Shown here one piece after another: positions 41,104 through 49,854 of a stretch of 64,000 nt of DNA. Location: NCBI GenBank assembly GCA_035274425.1, contig DATEOC010000016.1:8290-72289 (forward strand), written 5' to 3'. The position numbers and the translations under genes were made by a program. Numbering within the stretch: the first letter of the stretch is position 1; each line of letters opens with the position of its first letter. The notes below the pieces were generated by a model, which worked only from the letters and a program-made list of their open reading frames with translations, made no database searches and was not told where the DNA came from. This stretch comes from JADMIH01 sp035274425 (lineage in GTDB: Bacteria > Chloroflexota > Chloroflexia > QHBQ01 > JADMIH01).

Positions 41104-42696
41104 ATGCACACTATCGAGATTATTCTTGGGCTGCTGGTAGCGGTCGTCATCCTTATTAGCGTCGCGCGCAGGCTCAATATCGCATATCCGATTCTGCTTG
41201 TGGTTGGTGGTCTGATACTCAGTTTCATTCCCGGTCTTCCAGAGGTAGAGTTGGAGCCGGAGCTGGTCTTCGTGCTATTCCTCCCTCCACTGCTTCAAGC
41301 GGGAGCGTTCTTCACTTCGCTACGCGACTTCAGGGCTAACCTGCGCCCCATCACGCTGCTGGCGGTGGGACTCCCCCTTTTCACGATAGCTTTCGTCGCG
41401 GTTGTAGCTCATATCTCGATTCCGGGCCTCACCTGGGCTGCTGCCTTCACGCTTGGAGCCATCGTCGCGCCTCCGGATGCGGTTGCGGTGATGGCCGTAG
41501 CTGCGCAGCTGCATCTCCCACGACGCATCGTAACTTTGCTGGAGGGAGAGAGCCTGGTGAACGACGCCACCGCTCTGGTCGCCTATCGCCTGGCGGTGGG
41601 GGCTGCCGTCACGGGCGTGTTCTCTATATGGGACGCCAGCCTGCGCTTCATTACGACAGGGGCGGGCGGGATAGTCATTGGCCTGATAGTTGGTTGGTGC
41701 GCGGTGTGGGTCTTCCAAAGGTTGCAGGACCCACCTATCGCCATCAGCCTCTCGCTCCTCATGCCCTTCGCGGCATATCTGCCGGCCGAGGCGCTGGGGC
41801 TATCTGGCGTGCTTGCAGTAGTGACTGCCGGGCTATACCTGGGCCAACACAGTTCCAAGGTTATGTCCTCTCAGACGCGAATACATGCGTTCGCTGTGTG
41901 GGAGATCCTTGTCTTCCTGCTCAACGGTATCGTCTTTATGCTTATCGGCCTGCAAATGCGCGGGGTGCTCAGCCACCTGGCCGAATACTCCCTATTAGAA
42001 CTTATCTGGTATGCGGCGCTGGTGAGTGTGGCAGTCATCGTGGCACGCATACTGTGGGTCTTCCCCGCCACCTATCTACCACGCTTCTTCAGCGACAAGA
42101 TACGCGCCAGAGACCCATACCCTCCCGTGCGAGCGGTGACAATCGTTGCCTGGGCGGGCATGAGGGGGGTCGTATCACTGGCCGCCGCTCTGGCGATCCC
42201 GCTCACTACCGATACCGGAGCTCCCTTTCCGGCGCGAGAGCTAATTATATTTATGACCTTCTGCGTCATCCTGGCGACGCTTGTTTTCCAGGGTTTGAGC
42301 CTGCCGCCGCTGATACGCGCCCTGGGTCTACAGGACGATGGGGCTATAGAGCAAGAAGAAGCCGAGGCCCGGCTGCGAGCCGCCCAGGCTGCCATGGCGC
42401 GTATCGCGGAGCTTTCCGCCGAGGAATGGGTACCTGCGGAAACGCTTGAGCACTTCAGCACGCATTACGAAGAGCGCCTCCATGTACTCACCGTCCGCTA
42501 TCACGGCGTGGATGAACATGAGGGACATCACGACCACGAAGAGGACGAGGCCACCTACCAGCGATTGAAGCGCGAGCTAATAGATACCGAGCGCCGCACA
42601 ATAATACGCCTGCGCGACCAGGGGGTCATCAATGACGAAGTGCGGCGCATCATCGAGCGCGAACTTGACCTCGAAGAGCTGCAATTGAAAGTCTGA
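41104..42696 (+). CDS. Na+/H+ antiporter, CPA1 (NhaP/NHE) family
   Basis: The 530-residue protein has about 12 membrane helices. Motifs include VFLPPLLQAGAFFTSLRDFRANL, GAIVAPPDAVAVMAVAAQL, the ion-site helix LLEGESLVNDATALVAYRLA (with the conserved ND) and WAGMRGVVSLAAALAIP (the conserved Arg). CPA1 antiporters exchange Na+ or K+ for H+ and control pH and salt. A cytoplasmic helical tail of about 130 residues follows, including a His-rich stretch HEGHHDHEED that could bind metal. It stands alone. Confidence 0.92.
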   Translation: MHTIEIILGLLVAVVILISVARRLNIAYPILLVVGGLILSFIPGLPEVELEPELVFVLFLPPLLQAGAFFTSLRDFRANLRPITLLAVGLPLFTIAFVAVVAHISIPGLTWAAAFTLGAIVAPPDAVAVMAVAAQLHLPRRIVTLLEGESLVNDATALVAYRLAVGAAVTGVFSIWDASLRFITTGAGGIVIGLIVGWCAVWVFQRLQDPPIAISLSLLMPFAAYLPAEALGLSGVLAVVTAGLYLGQHSSKVMSSQTRIHAFAVWEILVFLLNGIVFMLIGLQMRGVLSHLAEYSLLELIWYAALVSVAVIVARILWVFPATYLPRFFSDKIRARDPYPPVRAVTIVAWAGMRGVVSLAAALAIPLTTDTGAPFPARELIIFMTFCVILATLVFQGLSLPPLIRALGLQDDGAIEQEEAEARLRAAQAAMARIAELSAEEWVPAETLEHFSTHYEERLHVLTVRYHGVDEHEGHHDHEEDEATYQRLKRELIDTERRTIIRLRDQGVINDEVRRIIERELDLEELQLKV

Positions 42697-42775
42697 CCCA
42701 ATTTAGACATCACCCGCTGTCGCTACGGCACCTGCGGCTTGAGGTCGGGTTCGCCCACTGCGGGGTCCACGCGAC

Positions 42776-44323
42776 TTACATATGTGAGTCTCTCCCCTGG
42801 AGTGAGACACCCACAAGCAGCAGTAGCATCCCTAATAGGCTCAGGAGAGCAAGATAGAGGGTGATTATATCCATGCCTGCACCCGTACGGGGCATACCTG
42901 GTGCAGAATTACCCGAGGGTTCGGACGTCGGAGCTGGTGGCGACGCTACTACAGGAGGGGCAGCTTCTTCGGGTGCACTATGGGCGATCAGCACCTGGAC
43001 ACGGAAATCGACAACGGTCTTCAGGTCGCCAACAACCCATACTTCCGCGCCGGTAACGCCCGGAACCACCGCTACACCACTCAGGTAGCTATCTGAGCTA
43101 ACAACATCAATCGGCTCAGCGTTCCATCTATCACCGTCCCAATGCATTGTCATAGGGCTGTGCCCACTGCGATTATCACACTCGGCAGGGCAATAATTGC
43201 CTACAGCCCACACGTCCCTGGCTGACGTCGCAGTCACCCCCGCCAACATAGTACTCTGCGTGCTAAAGGCATTAGGTATCACCTTCCACTCGCTACCGTC
43301 CCAATGCAATGTTAGCATCTGGTAAGGCACATTCGCCCCTATATCCGGGAGGTAGGATCCAACTGCCCATACATCGTCGCGAGCTATCGCGGTAACGTCT
43401 CTCAATTCGTAGGCATGTGAATAGCCCTCGCCGTTGGGACTATGTACCACTTCCCACTTGCTGCCATCCCAATGCATGGCTAGCGTCTTGAAAGCACCAA
43501 ATCCCCCGTCCTCCTGGTAATCCGCGTAGGTTCCTACCGCCCACACGTCATCGGGGGACACCGCACTGACCCCGTCCAATCCATTGACTCGTGACCCAGG
43601 GTTGGGGCTGGGGAATATGGTCCACTGTGTTCCGTCCCAGTGTTCCAGCAGTGCAAAGGACTGCTTTCCATCCGCCATGCCGTAAGCGCCGACAGCCCAT
43701 ATATCATTAGCCGAAATGGCTACGACGTCGTCAAGGCCAGCAGCATTGCTTCCAAGGGAAGGGCTTTCTATCTGGCTCCAGAGGGTACCGTCCCAGTGCA
43801 GTATCAGGGCTTGTTGCCTCTCTTCGGTCAGCTCATAATAAACCCCTACCGCCCATACATCGTTCTTTGCAACAGCCGCTATTCCCCTGATCTCGTTGAG
43901 TACGCCGGGGTTTGGGCTGCGCACTGTGCTCCACCTGCCTCGATCCCTATGCAGTATCAGGCTCTTCACACTTAGAGGGGAACTGCTGAATATAGTATCA
44001 TCGTAGCCTACCGCCCAAACATCGTCCGCGGAGATCGCGGCCACGGCATTGAGGGTCCCCGGTTGAATGATGGGGCTGTCAACGACGCGCCATATTGACG
44101 GCCGGTATTGCTCCGGCTGGTAAGCTGGGTACAGTTGCGTGTTGTGTGAGGTAGATGGCGGTGCAATGCTCTGGCTCAAGGCAGCCGCTTTGTGGGGAAC
44201 AGCAGAGGCAGCATTGGCGAGCAACAAGCAGATCAGGGCTACAGATAAACGCAGATCGCACTTACAGATGTTCGTGCTTTTCGGTCTCGCCCCATTACGA
44301 GCCTCGCAAGTATATCTGTTCAT
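42776..44323 (-). CDS. Secreted HWDG-repeat protein with LPXTG-like anchor
   Basis: The 515-residue protein has a signal peptide (LSVALICLLLANAASA). Six or seven repeats of about 55-60 residues follow, each with DDVWAVGxY and HWDGxxWxxVPSPN. The repeats probably form beta-propeller blades. The C-terminus reads GMPRTGAGMDIITLYLALLSLLGMLLLLVGV and ends SLQGRDSHM: an LPXTG-type motif (MPRTG), a hydrophobic helix and a charged tail, which is a sortase anchor signal. No sortase gene is in the window. The same repeats open the SLH protein at 45844-49776. The region 44324-44541 upstream contains no visible gene. Confidence 0.85.
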   Translation of the reverse strand: MNRYTCEARNGARPKSTNICKCDLRLSVALICLLLANAASAVPHKAAALSQSIAPPSTSHNTQLYPAYQPEQYRPSIWRVVDSPIIQPGTLNAVAAISADDVWAVGYDDTIFSSSPLSVKSLILHRDRGRWSTVRSPNPGVLNEIRGIAAVAKNDVWAVGVYYELTEERQQALILHWDGTLWSQIESPSLGSNAAGLDDVVAISANDIWAVGAYGMADGKQSFALLEHWDGTQWTIFPSPNPGSRVNGLDGVSAVSPDDVWAVGTYADYQEDGGFGAFKTLAMHWDGSKWEVVHSPNGEGYSHAYELRDVTAIARDDVWAVGSYLPDIGANVPYQMLTLHWDGSEWKVIPNAFSTQSTMLAGVTATSARDVWAVGNYCPAECDNRSGHSPMTMHWDGDRWNAEPIDVVSSDSYLSGVAVVPGVTGAEVWVVGDLKTVVDFRVQVLIAHSAPEEAAPPVVASPPAPTSEPSGNSAPGMPRTGAGMDIITLYLALLSLLGMLLLLVGVSLQGRDSHM

Positions 44324-44541
44324 GACTCCCGTCTTTGAAGTGCCTGCCAGATGAGTTCTGGTTCGTCAAACGCTCTCCGCAACATCAAATCTGAGCTATT
44401 GCAAATAAGTCGGCGCTCTATATACACAACGCTTGCTTAGCCGGTAGGTTGCTTGATACTGTCTAAATCTTATCTCTTATCAACTTCTTCGCTGATTTCT
44501 CGTCAAACAGTATCTACTGAGCGAGTTTACTCGCGTAGCGA

Positions 44542-45309
44542 TCAACCATGCGTCTGCCCGTACTTCTCAATCCACGCCAGCATCCGCCGCCAGGCATCGG
44601 CAGAGGCATCGGCGTATTCTGTCGCCTTGCGGTCGAAGAAGCTATGGGGCGCGCCAGGGTAGCTTATGATCTCGTGCGGAACGCCTGCCTCGTCGAGGCG
44701 GACGTCCAGCTCTTCAACCTGTGCTGCCGGTATACCCGGATCGGCCCCGCCAAAGAGGCCAAGCACAGGGTATTTTACCTCTGTCGCGCGGTCCAGTGCC
44801 GTGCCATACCCACCAAAATCGCGCGACATCCCTGCATAGAATGCAATCGCACCCGCGAAGCCGAAGTCCTGCGTGGCGGAGAGCAGAGTGAGGCTGCCTC
44901 CCATGCAGAAGCCAACCACGAATGTAGATTGAGCAGCGCCATCCCCTTGCCACAGATAGTCTAACGCTGCCTGCACGTCTGCGAAGAAAGATGATAGCTG
45001 TAGCTGCTGCACGTGGGGCATGAACTCGAAGGAATCGTCACGAGGAGTCAGCCCGGCGGTGCGCCCGAAGTAGTCGATGGCTAGCGCCCGAACCCCTGTC
45101 TCGGCGAAACGCAGGGCGAGGTCTTTGTAGAAGCCATGCAAGCCCCGAACGTCCGGGTAAATGATGATCTGCGCTCCGGTTGGGCTACCAGGTTTGGCTA
45201 GAAAAGCGGCGAAGCGATTGCCGTCGGCGGCGGCCAGTACCAGGTCTTCTCCCTGCGCTTCCCCTCGCGTGGGCGGCATAGGGGGGCGGGCCTTGTCATC
45301 GTAGCACAT
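44542..45309 (-). CDS. Dienelactone hydrolase family protein
   Basis: The 255-residue alpha/beta hydrolase has the DLH nucleophile elbow VVGFCMGGSLTLL, where Cys replaces the usual Ser, plus FGGADPGIPAAQVEEL with the acid Asp and YPGAPHSFFDR with the catalytic His. DLH enzymes open lactone rings of chloro- and other muconolactones; many bacterial paralogues act on other esters. There is no aromatic-degradation operon nearby. GGAGG lies nine bases before the ATG. Confidence 0.9.
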   Translation of the reverse strand: MCYDDKARPPMPPTRGEAQGEDLVLAAADGNRFAAFLAKPGSPTGAQIIIYPDVRGLHGFYKDLALRFAETGVRALAIDYFGRTAGLTPRDDSFEFMPHVQQLQLSSFFADVQAALDYLWQGDGAAQSTFVVGFCMGGSLTLLSATQDFGFAGAIAFYAGMSRDFGGYGTALDRATEVKYPVLGLFGGADPGIPAAQVEELDVRLDEAGVPHEIISYPGAPHSFFDRKATEYADASADAWRRMLAWIEKYGQTHG

Positions 45310-45843
45310 GCGAATCTACCTCCAGAATTGATTTGGTGCGAGAGCAAAGCCCCATGCACCAGTGTCCATTCATCATAACCGATTTGCGCTTGGGCAACAC
45401 GCTCAAACGGTAGATCAAGTCAGCAGGGGTAATGTAAGGTCAGATACAGAATATACAGACTAAGACAGAAGATTTTTACATGTCATCCTGAACGAAGTGA
45501 AGGATCACTTTCCTATAGCTCATGCTTGCATATACATTTCTTATCGGAGGCTGATCCTTCACTTCGTTCAGGATGACAGCCCAATTCTCGGTCATCTCCC
45601 TGCGCAGGAGGCAGGAAGTGTGTAGGTATTTTGTAGGAAAAAGTGTAGGAGTCTTTATAGCATTTAGTGTGTATGAGTTCGCGTAAAATAGTTATGGCAA
45701 GGTTCATGCATTCCACTCTTTACCAACATGATGCACGAGGCGTAGCGCGTGACGCCAAATTACGCAAGGCGGGCCTTGTTTGTATCTGGCCTGCGTATCA
45801 TTCCTGGGGTCTACCCCAAACATCTAGAAATAGAGGGAGCACC
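45310..45843. repeat. Gene-free region with TGTCATCCTGAACGAAG palindromic element
   Basis: An inverted repeat (left arm 45481-45507 TGTCATCCTGAACGAAG..., right arm 45552-45579) is the third member of the family at 7391-7475 and 27732-27816. A long open frame begins at 45667 but is an upstream extension of the SLH protein; the ATG at 45844 is preferred. Confidence 0.7.
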
Positions 45844-48800
45844 ATGCGATCCAACCAGACCGTCATAGTAAATTGGCCTTCCATTTTCCCCTGGCTTCTA
45901 CGTCTTTTCGCGGCGATTCTTTTCTTCATCGTAGTTAGCGGTGCCGCCGGGGCCACCCCCATATCCCCGCCAACCACGCAAGACCCTGCGGGCGCAACAG
46001 GTGGGAGCTGTCAGCCCTGGATTCAGGTATCCGTTCCAAACCCGCGAACGCATCATTATCTCTACGACGTAGATGCCCTCACCCCTGACGATATATGGGC
46101 GGTAGGTCAGTATTACGACGAGAACAACGGCAGCCCCGACACCGCCCTCACGATGCACTGGGATGGAACACAGTGGACTATAGTCCCTACTCCTGTGGCT
46201 CCCTTCGGAGCAAGCTTGATTCTTTACGGGGTTTCAGCCCTGACCCCTACTGACGTCTGGGCTGTGGGCGAGAGCATTCCCAACTCCCAGCCCGGCCAAC
46301 CCACTGCCTATCAGCCCGCCGCTATGCACTGGGACGGCGTCGCGTGGACGATCATTGAAACACCCCAGCAGTCGGGTGGGTTGATGTTGAACGACGTGGT
46401 AGCCATCGCCCCCAATAACGTGTGGGCAGTGGGCGCTAATGATGGCTTCCACTCGACTATAGCCATGCAATGGGATGGCACGGCATGGAGCATCGTCCCT
46501 ACCCCTAACGGCGGTAACTTTGGGGATGATAACGTGCTGACTTCAGTGGCGGCGGTATCGGCCAATGACATCTGGGCAGTAGGCTACATCTACCCGAAGG
46601 GCGGCACCCCCACCACCCTCTCTATCCACTGGAATGGCAGCAATTGGACGCGCGTGACCACTCCCAACCCTGGCAATTACTCCCGGCGATTGGACGGGGT
46701 AACGGCTCTCGCCGCGAACGACGTGTGGGCGGTTGGCAGCTACTCCGCCGACTCCGGCACGACTTACACTCCCCTCTTCCTGCACTGGACCGGCACGCAG
46801 TGGCAGCATGTGGCGAGTCCGGTATTTGGCGACTATAACTCGCTGGAAGATGTATACGCTATAGCGCCGAACGACATCTGGGCGGTAGGGACCACAGCGG
46901 GTTGCAACTTTTGCCCCTTCCAGAGCCTTACTATGCACTGGGACGGCACGGCCTGGGCGCAGGAGTACAGCCCCAGTGGCTTCCGTGACTTCACCCGTAT
47001 GCAGGGGGTAGTCGCAACATCTTCCGATGATGTGTGGGCAGTTGGCTTCAACGATGAGTATGAATACCCTTATTACTCCGACTCTTTCGTACTGCACCGG
47101 GTCTGCACCAGCCCGACCCCTACCGGCACCCCACCCACAGCCACACCTACGCGCACCCGCGTGCCCACTTACACAAATACCCCCACTCAGACGGTAGCGG
47201 CCACCCCGACGTGCAACCCCAACGGTCTGCGAGTGCTTATCGTCTACGCCGATTACGAGTCGCCACCCGCCACGCTTCGCAACGGGATACTCGCGCAGGG
47301 GGGCATACAGACGGTGGACTACTACCGCGCCGATTCCACCACGCCCACCCTTGCACAGATGATGCAATATGACGTGGTAGTGACCTTCGCGAGCCTTACC
47401 GTCTACGCCGACCCATCCACCCTGGGCAATAGGCTGGCCGATTACCTGGACGCGCACGGCATCGTGGTCGCATTCAATTTCACCTGGGACGGCTCGCTAC
47501 GTGAGATAGGAGGGCGCTGGCAGAGCGGCGGCTATTCGCCGTACGAAGGCTTCGGGCAACGCGTTTACAGCACAGCCACGCTTGGCAGCCACAACGCGGC
47601 GCACCCGCTCATGGCTGGCGTAACCAACCTCAGCGCCTTCTACAGAGGCAATCTGGTGCTCAAGCCAGGAGCCACGCAGGTCGCCGCCTGGAGTGATGGG
47701 CTATCGCTCATGGCCTTCAAAGGGAGGGCAGTGGGCGTAAGCGCCTACGTTGGCGACGCCGATGGTGGGTGGAGTGGGGACTTCGCTCGCATAGTCGTGA
47801 ACGCAGGTCGCTGGCTCAGGCCGGGCCAGTGCGGGTCCATTACACCCGTCGCCACCTCGACCCCTGGGTCGCCAACCGCCACCCGCACCCCCACCGCCGT
47901 GCTTACTCCCACCTCTACTGTTACACCTGGAGGGCCAGGCTCTTGCACGGTGCCCAGCTTCGCGCCGACTACCAATTATGCAGTAGGTGATACCCCTGAG
48001 CGCATCGCGGTTGGGGACTTCAACAATGACGGCAATCCCGACCTGGCGATGGTCAATAAAGACTCTGCGCAAATATCGGTGCTGCTTGGCAACGGCGGTG
48101 GTGGCTTCAGTCCGGTGACCACGTACGAGTTAGACGTCCAGCCTGCGGGCATAACCGTGGGCGACTACAACCGCGACGGCAACTTGGACGTAGCCGCAGC
48201 AGGCTTCGGCGTGAATATGGCACGGGTGCTCCTGGGCAACGGCTCAGGGGGATTCGGCGCAGCTACGGGTTATGGCTCAGGGTCCGATGGGGCAGGCATC
48301 GCCACAGCCGACTTCAATCACGATAACAGCCCCGACATGGTTATCGCCGATAGCGGGCACGATACCATGCTGGTGCTCATCAATAATGGGTCGGGCGGAT
48401 TCGGTGTCGGCGTCCAGTACGACTTAGATTGGATACCAACCGACATCGCAGTGGGCGACTTCAACCGCGACGGCCACCCCGACGTGGCTGCGCCCAACTC
48501 CTTCTCCGACAACGTATCGGTGCGCTTGGGCACTGGCACGGGCACATTCGGCGCTCTCCAAAACTGGACCGTCGGCCCGAACCCCCGGAGCATCGCAGTG
48601 GGCGACTTCAACAATGACGGCAATCCAGACTTCGCCACGTCGAGCGGCGATAACGGCAACATATCGGCGCGCCTGGGCAACGGCACGGGCGGTTTCGGCT
48701 CGCCCTCCAATTACCCGGCAGGCACCGGTTCGATGTCTATAGGTCTGGGCGACTTCAACCGCGACGGCACAGTAGACCTCGCCGTGGCGAACGTCCCCGG

Positions 48801-49776
48801 CAACGTCGCCGTGCTACTGGGTAACGGCTCAGGCGGCTTCGGCCCGCTGACCAACTTCGGCGCGGGAAGCGGCCCTGTTGCGGTGGCGGTAGGCGACTTC
48901 AACCGCGACGGCAGGCCCGACCTGGCGGTTACGAACACCAACGGCGATAACGTGTCGGTGCTGCTGAACACTTGCGGCGGGCCGCTGGCTACGCCAACCC
49001 CCCTCCCGCAGGCTACAGCCACCCGCACCGCCATTCCCGGCACCCCAAATTCTACAAGCGTGGCAACCAACACGCGTACGGCCACATCCGTCGCTACGGG
49101 CAGCGCGGTAGCCTCCGCAACGTCACCTGCGAGCACCACTACACCTACAGTTTGCGCTATCATCTTTACCGATGTGCCAACCGATCACACCTTCTACAGC
49201 TTCGTACGGTGCCTGGCGTGCCAGGGCATCTTGGGCGGGTACAGTGATGGTACCTTCAAGCCCGGCAATCCCATAACCAGGGGGCAGATCGCCAAAGTGG
49301 TCTCCAACGCTGCCGGGTACTCCGACACACCTACAGGGCAGACCTACGAAGACGTGCCCGCCGATAACACCTTCTTTCTGTGGATAGAGCGACTATCCTC
49401 GCGGGGACACATGAGTGGATACCCTTGTGGAGGAGAGGGTGAGCCATGCGATGACCAGAACAGGCCGTACTTCAGGCCGTTCGCCAACGCCACACGTGGG
49501 CAGCTGTCGAAGATAGTGGCTAACGCAGCCGGCGTGGTAGGCACACCTACAGGTCTCTTCTTCGCAGACGTACCGGAGGACCATACCTTCTACGTATGGA
49601 TCATGCGTCTGACGCAACTAGGGGTGATGAGTGGATACCCATGTGGGGGAGAGGGTGAGCCTTGCGACGACCAGAACAGGCCGTACTTCCGCCCTGGGGC
49701 TGAGGTGACAAGAGGTCAGGCATCGAAGATAGTAGCCAACGCTTTCTTCCCTGGCTGCCAGGCGCAACATCGGTAG
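45844..49776 (+). CDS. Large S-layer-type protein: HWDG repeats, ThuA-like, FG-GAP and SLH domains
   Basis: From the ATG at 45844 (GAGGGAG 5 bases upstream) the protein has 1310 residues. Order: signal peptide (about 15-35, LLRLFAAILFFIVVSGAAG); about seven HWDG-type repeats (40-430); Pro/Thr linker; a Rossmann-like segment (about 456-680) resembling ThuA/glutamine-amidotransferase folds, beginning LRVLIVYADYESPPATLRNG; linker; about seven FG-GAP/VCBS repeats (about 700-1045) with AVGDFNNDGNPDLAMVN calcium-binding loops; linker; three SLH domains (about 1104-1305, for example FTDVPTDHTFYSFVRCLACQGILGGYSDGTFKPGNPITRGQ). SLH domains bind secondary wall polymers. It is probably an adhesin or structural surface protein. 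A terminator follows. Confidence 0.9.
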   Translation: MRSNQTVIVNWPSIFPWLLRLFAAILFFIVVSGAAGATPISPPTTQDPAGATGGSCQPWIQVSVPNPRTHHYLYDVDALTPDDIWAVGQYYDENNGSPDTALTMHWDGTQWTIVPTPVAPFGASLILYGVSALTPTDVWAVGESIPNSQPGQPTAYQPAAMHWDGVAWTIIETPQQSGGLMLNDVVAIAPNNVWAVGANDGFHSTIAMQWDGTAWSIVPTPNGGNFGDDNVLTSVAAVSANDIWAVGYIYPKGGTPTTLSIHWNGSNWTRVTTPNPGNYSRRLDGVTALAANDVWAVGSYSADSGTTYTPLFLHWTGTQWQHVASPVFGDYNSLEDVYAIAPNDIWAVGTTAGCNFCPFQSLTMHWDGTAWAQEYSPSGFRDFTRMQGVVATSSDDVWAVGFNDEYEYPYYSDSFVLHRVCTSPTPTGTPPTATPTRTRVPTYTNTPTQTVAATPTCNPNGLRVLIVYADYESPPATLRNGILAQGGIQTVDYYRADSTTPTLAQMMQYDVVVTFASLTVYADPSTLGNRLADYLDAHGIVVAFNFTWDGSLREIGGRWQSGGYSPYEGFGQRVYSTATLGSHNAAHPLMAGVTNLSAFYRGNLVLKPGATQVAAWSDGLSLMAFKGRAVGVSAYVGDADGGWSGDFARIVVNAGRWLRPGQCGSITPVATSTPGSPTATRTPTAVLTPTSTVTPGGPGSCTVPSFAPTTNYAVGDTPERIAVGDFNNDGNPDLAMVNKDSAQISVLLGNGGGGFSPVTTYELDVQPAGITVGDYNRDGNLDVAAAGFGVNMARVLLGNGSGGFGAATGYGSGSDGAGIATADFNHDNSPDMVIADSGHDTMLVLINNGSGGFGVGVQYDLDWIPTDIAVGDFNRDGHPDVAAPNSFSDNVSVRLGTGTGTFGALQNWTVGPNPRSIAVGDFNNDGNPDFATSSGDNGNISARLGNGTGGFGSPSNYPAGTGSMSIGLGDFNRDGTVDLAVANVPGNVAVLLGNGSGGFGPLTNFGAGSGPVAVAVGDFNRDGRPDLAVTNTNGDNVSVLLNTCGGPLATPTPLPQATATRTAIPGTPNSTSVATNTRTATSVATGSAVASATSPASTTTPTVCAIIFTDVPTDHTFYSFVRCLACQGILGGYSDGTFKPGNPITRGQIAKVVSNAAGYSDTPTGQTYEDVPADNTFFLWIERLSSRGHMSGYPCGGEGEPCDDQNRPYFRPFANATRGQLSKIVANAAGVVGTPTGLFFADVPEDHTFYVWIMRLTQLGVMSGYPCGGEGEPCDDQNRPYFRPGAEVTRGQASKIVANAFFPGCQAQHR

Positions 49777-49787
49777 CGGACGGGTTT

Positions 49788-49836
49788 GTTTTCAATTCAA
49801 AAGGAGCGCCTACTGCGCTCCTTTTGAATTGAAAAC
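49788..49836. terminator. Bidirectional terminator after the SLH protein
   Basis: TTTTCAATTCAAAAGGAGCGC pairs with its complement around a four- to five-base loop, with T- and A-runs on both sides. It serves the SLH gene and the convergent thioredoxin-NHL gene. Confidence 0.9.
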
Positions 49837-49854
49837 TGGTTATAGATTGCCCTG

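Noticed and set aside
45667..45843. N-terminal extension of the SLH protein
   Set aside because: No signal for start; the ATG at 45844 has a ribosome site and precedes the signal peptide.
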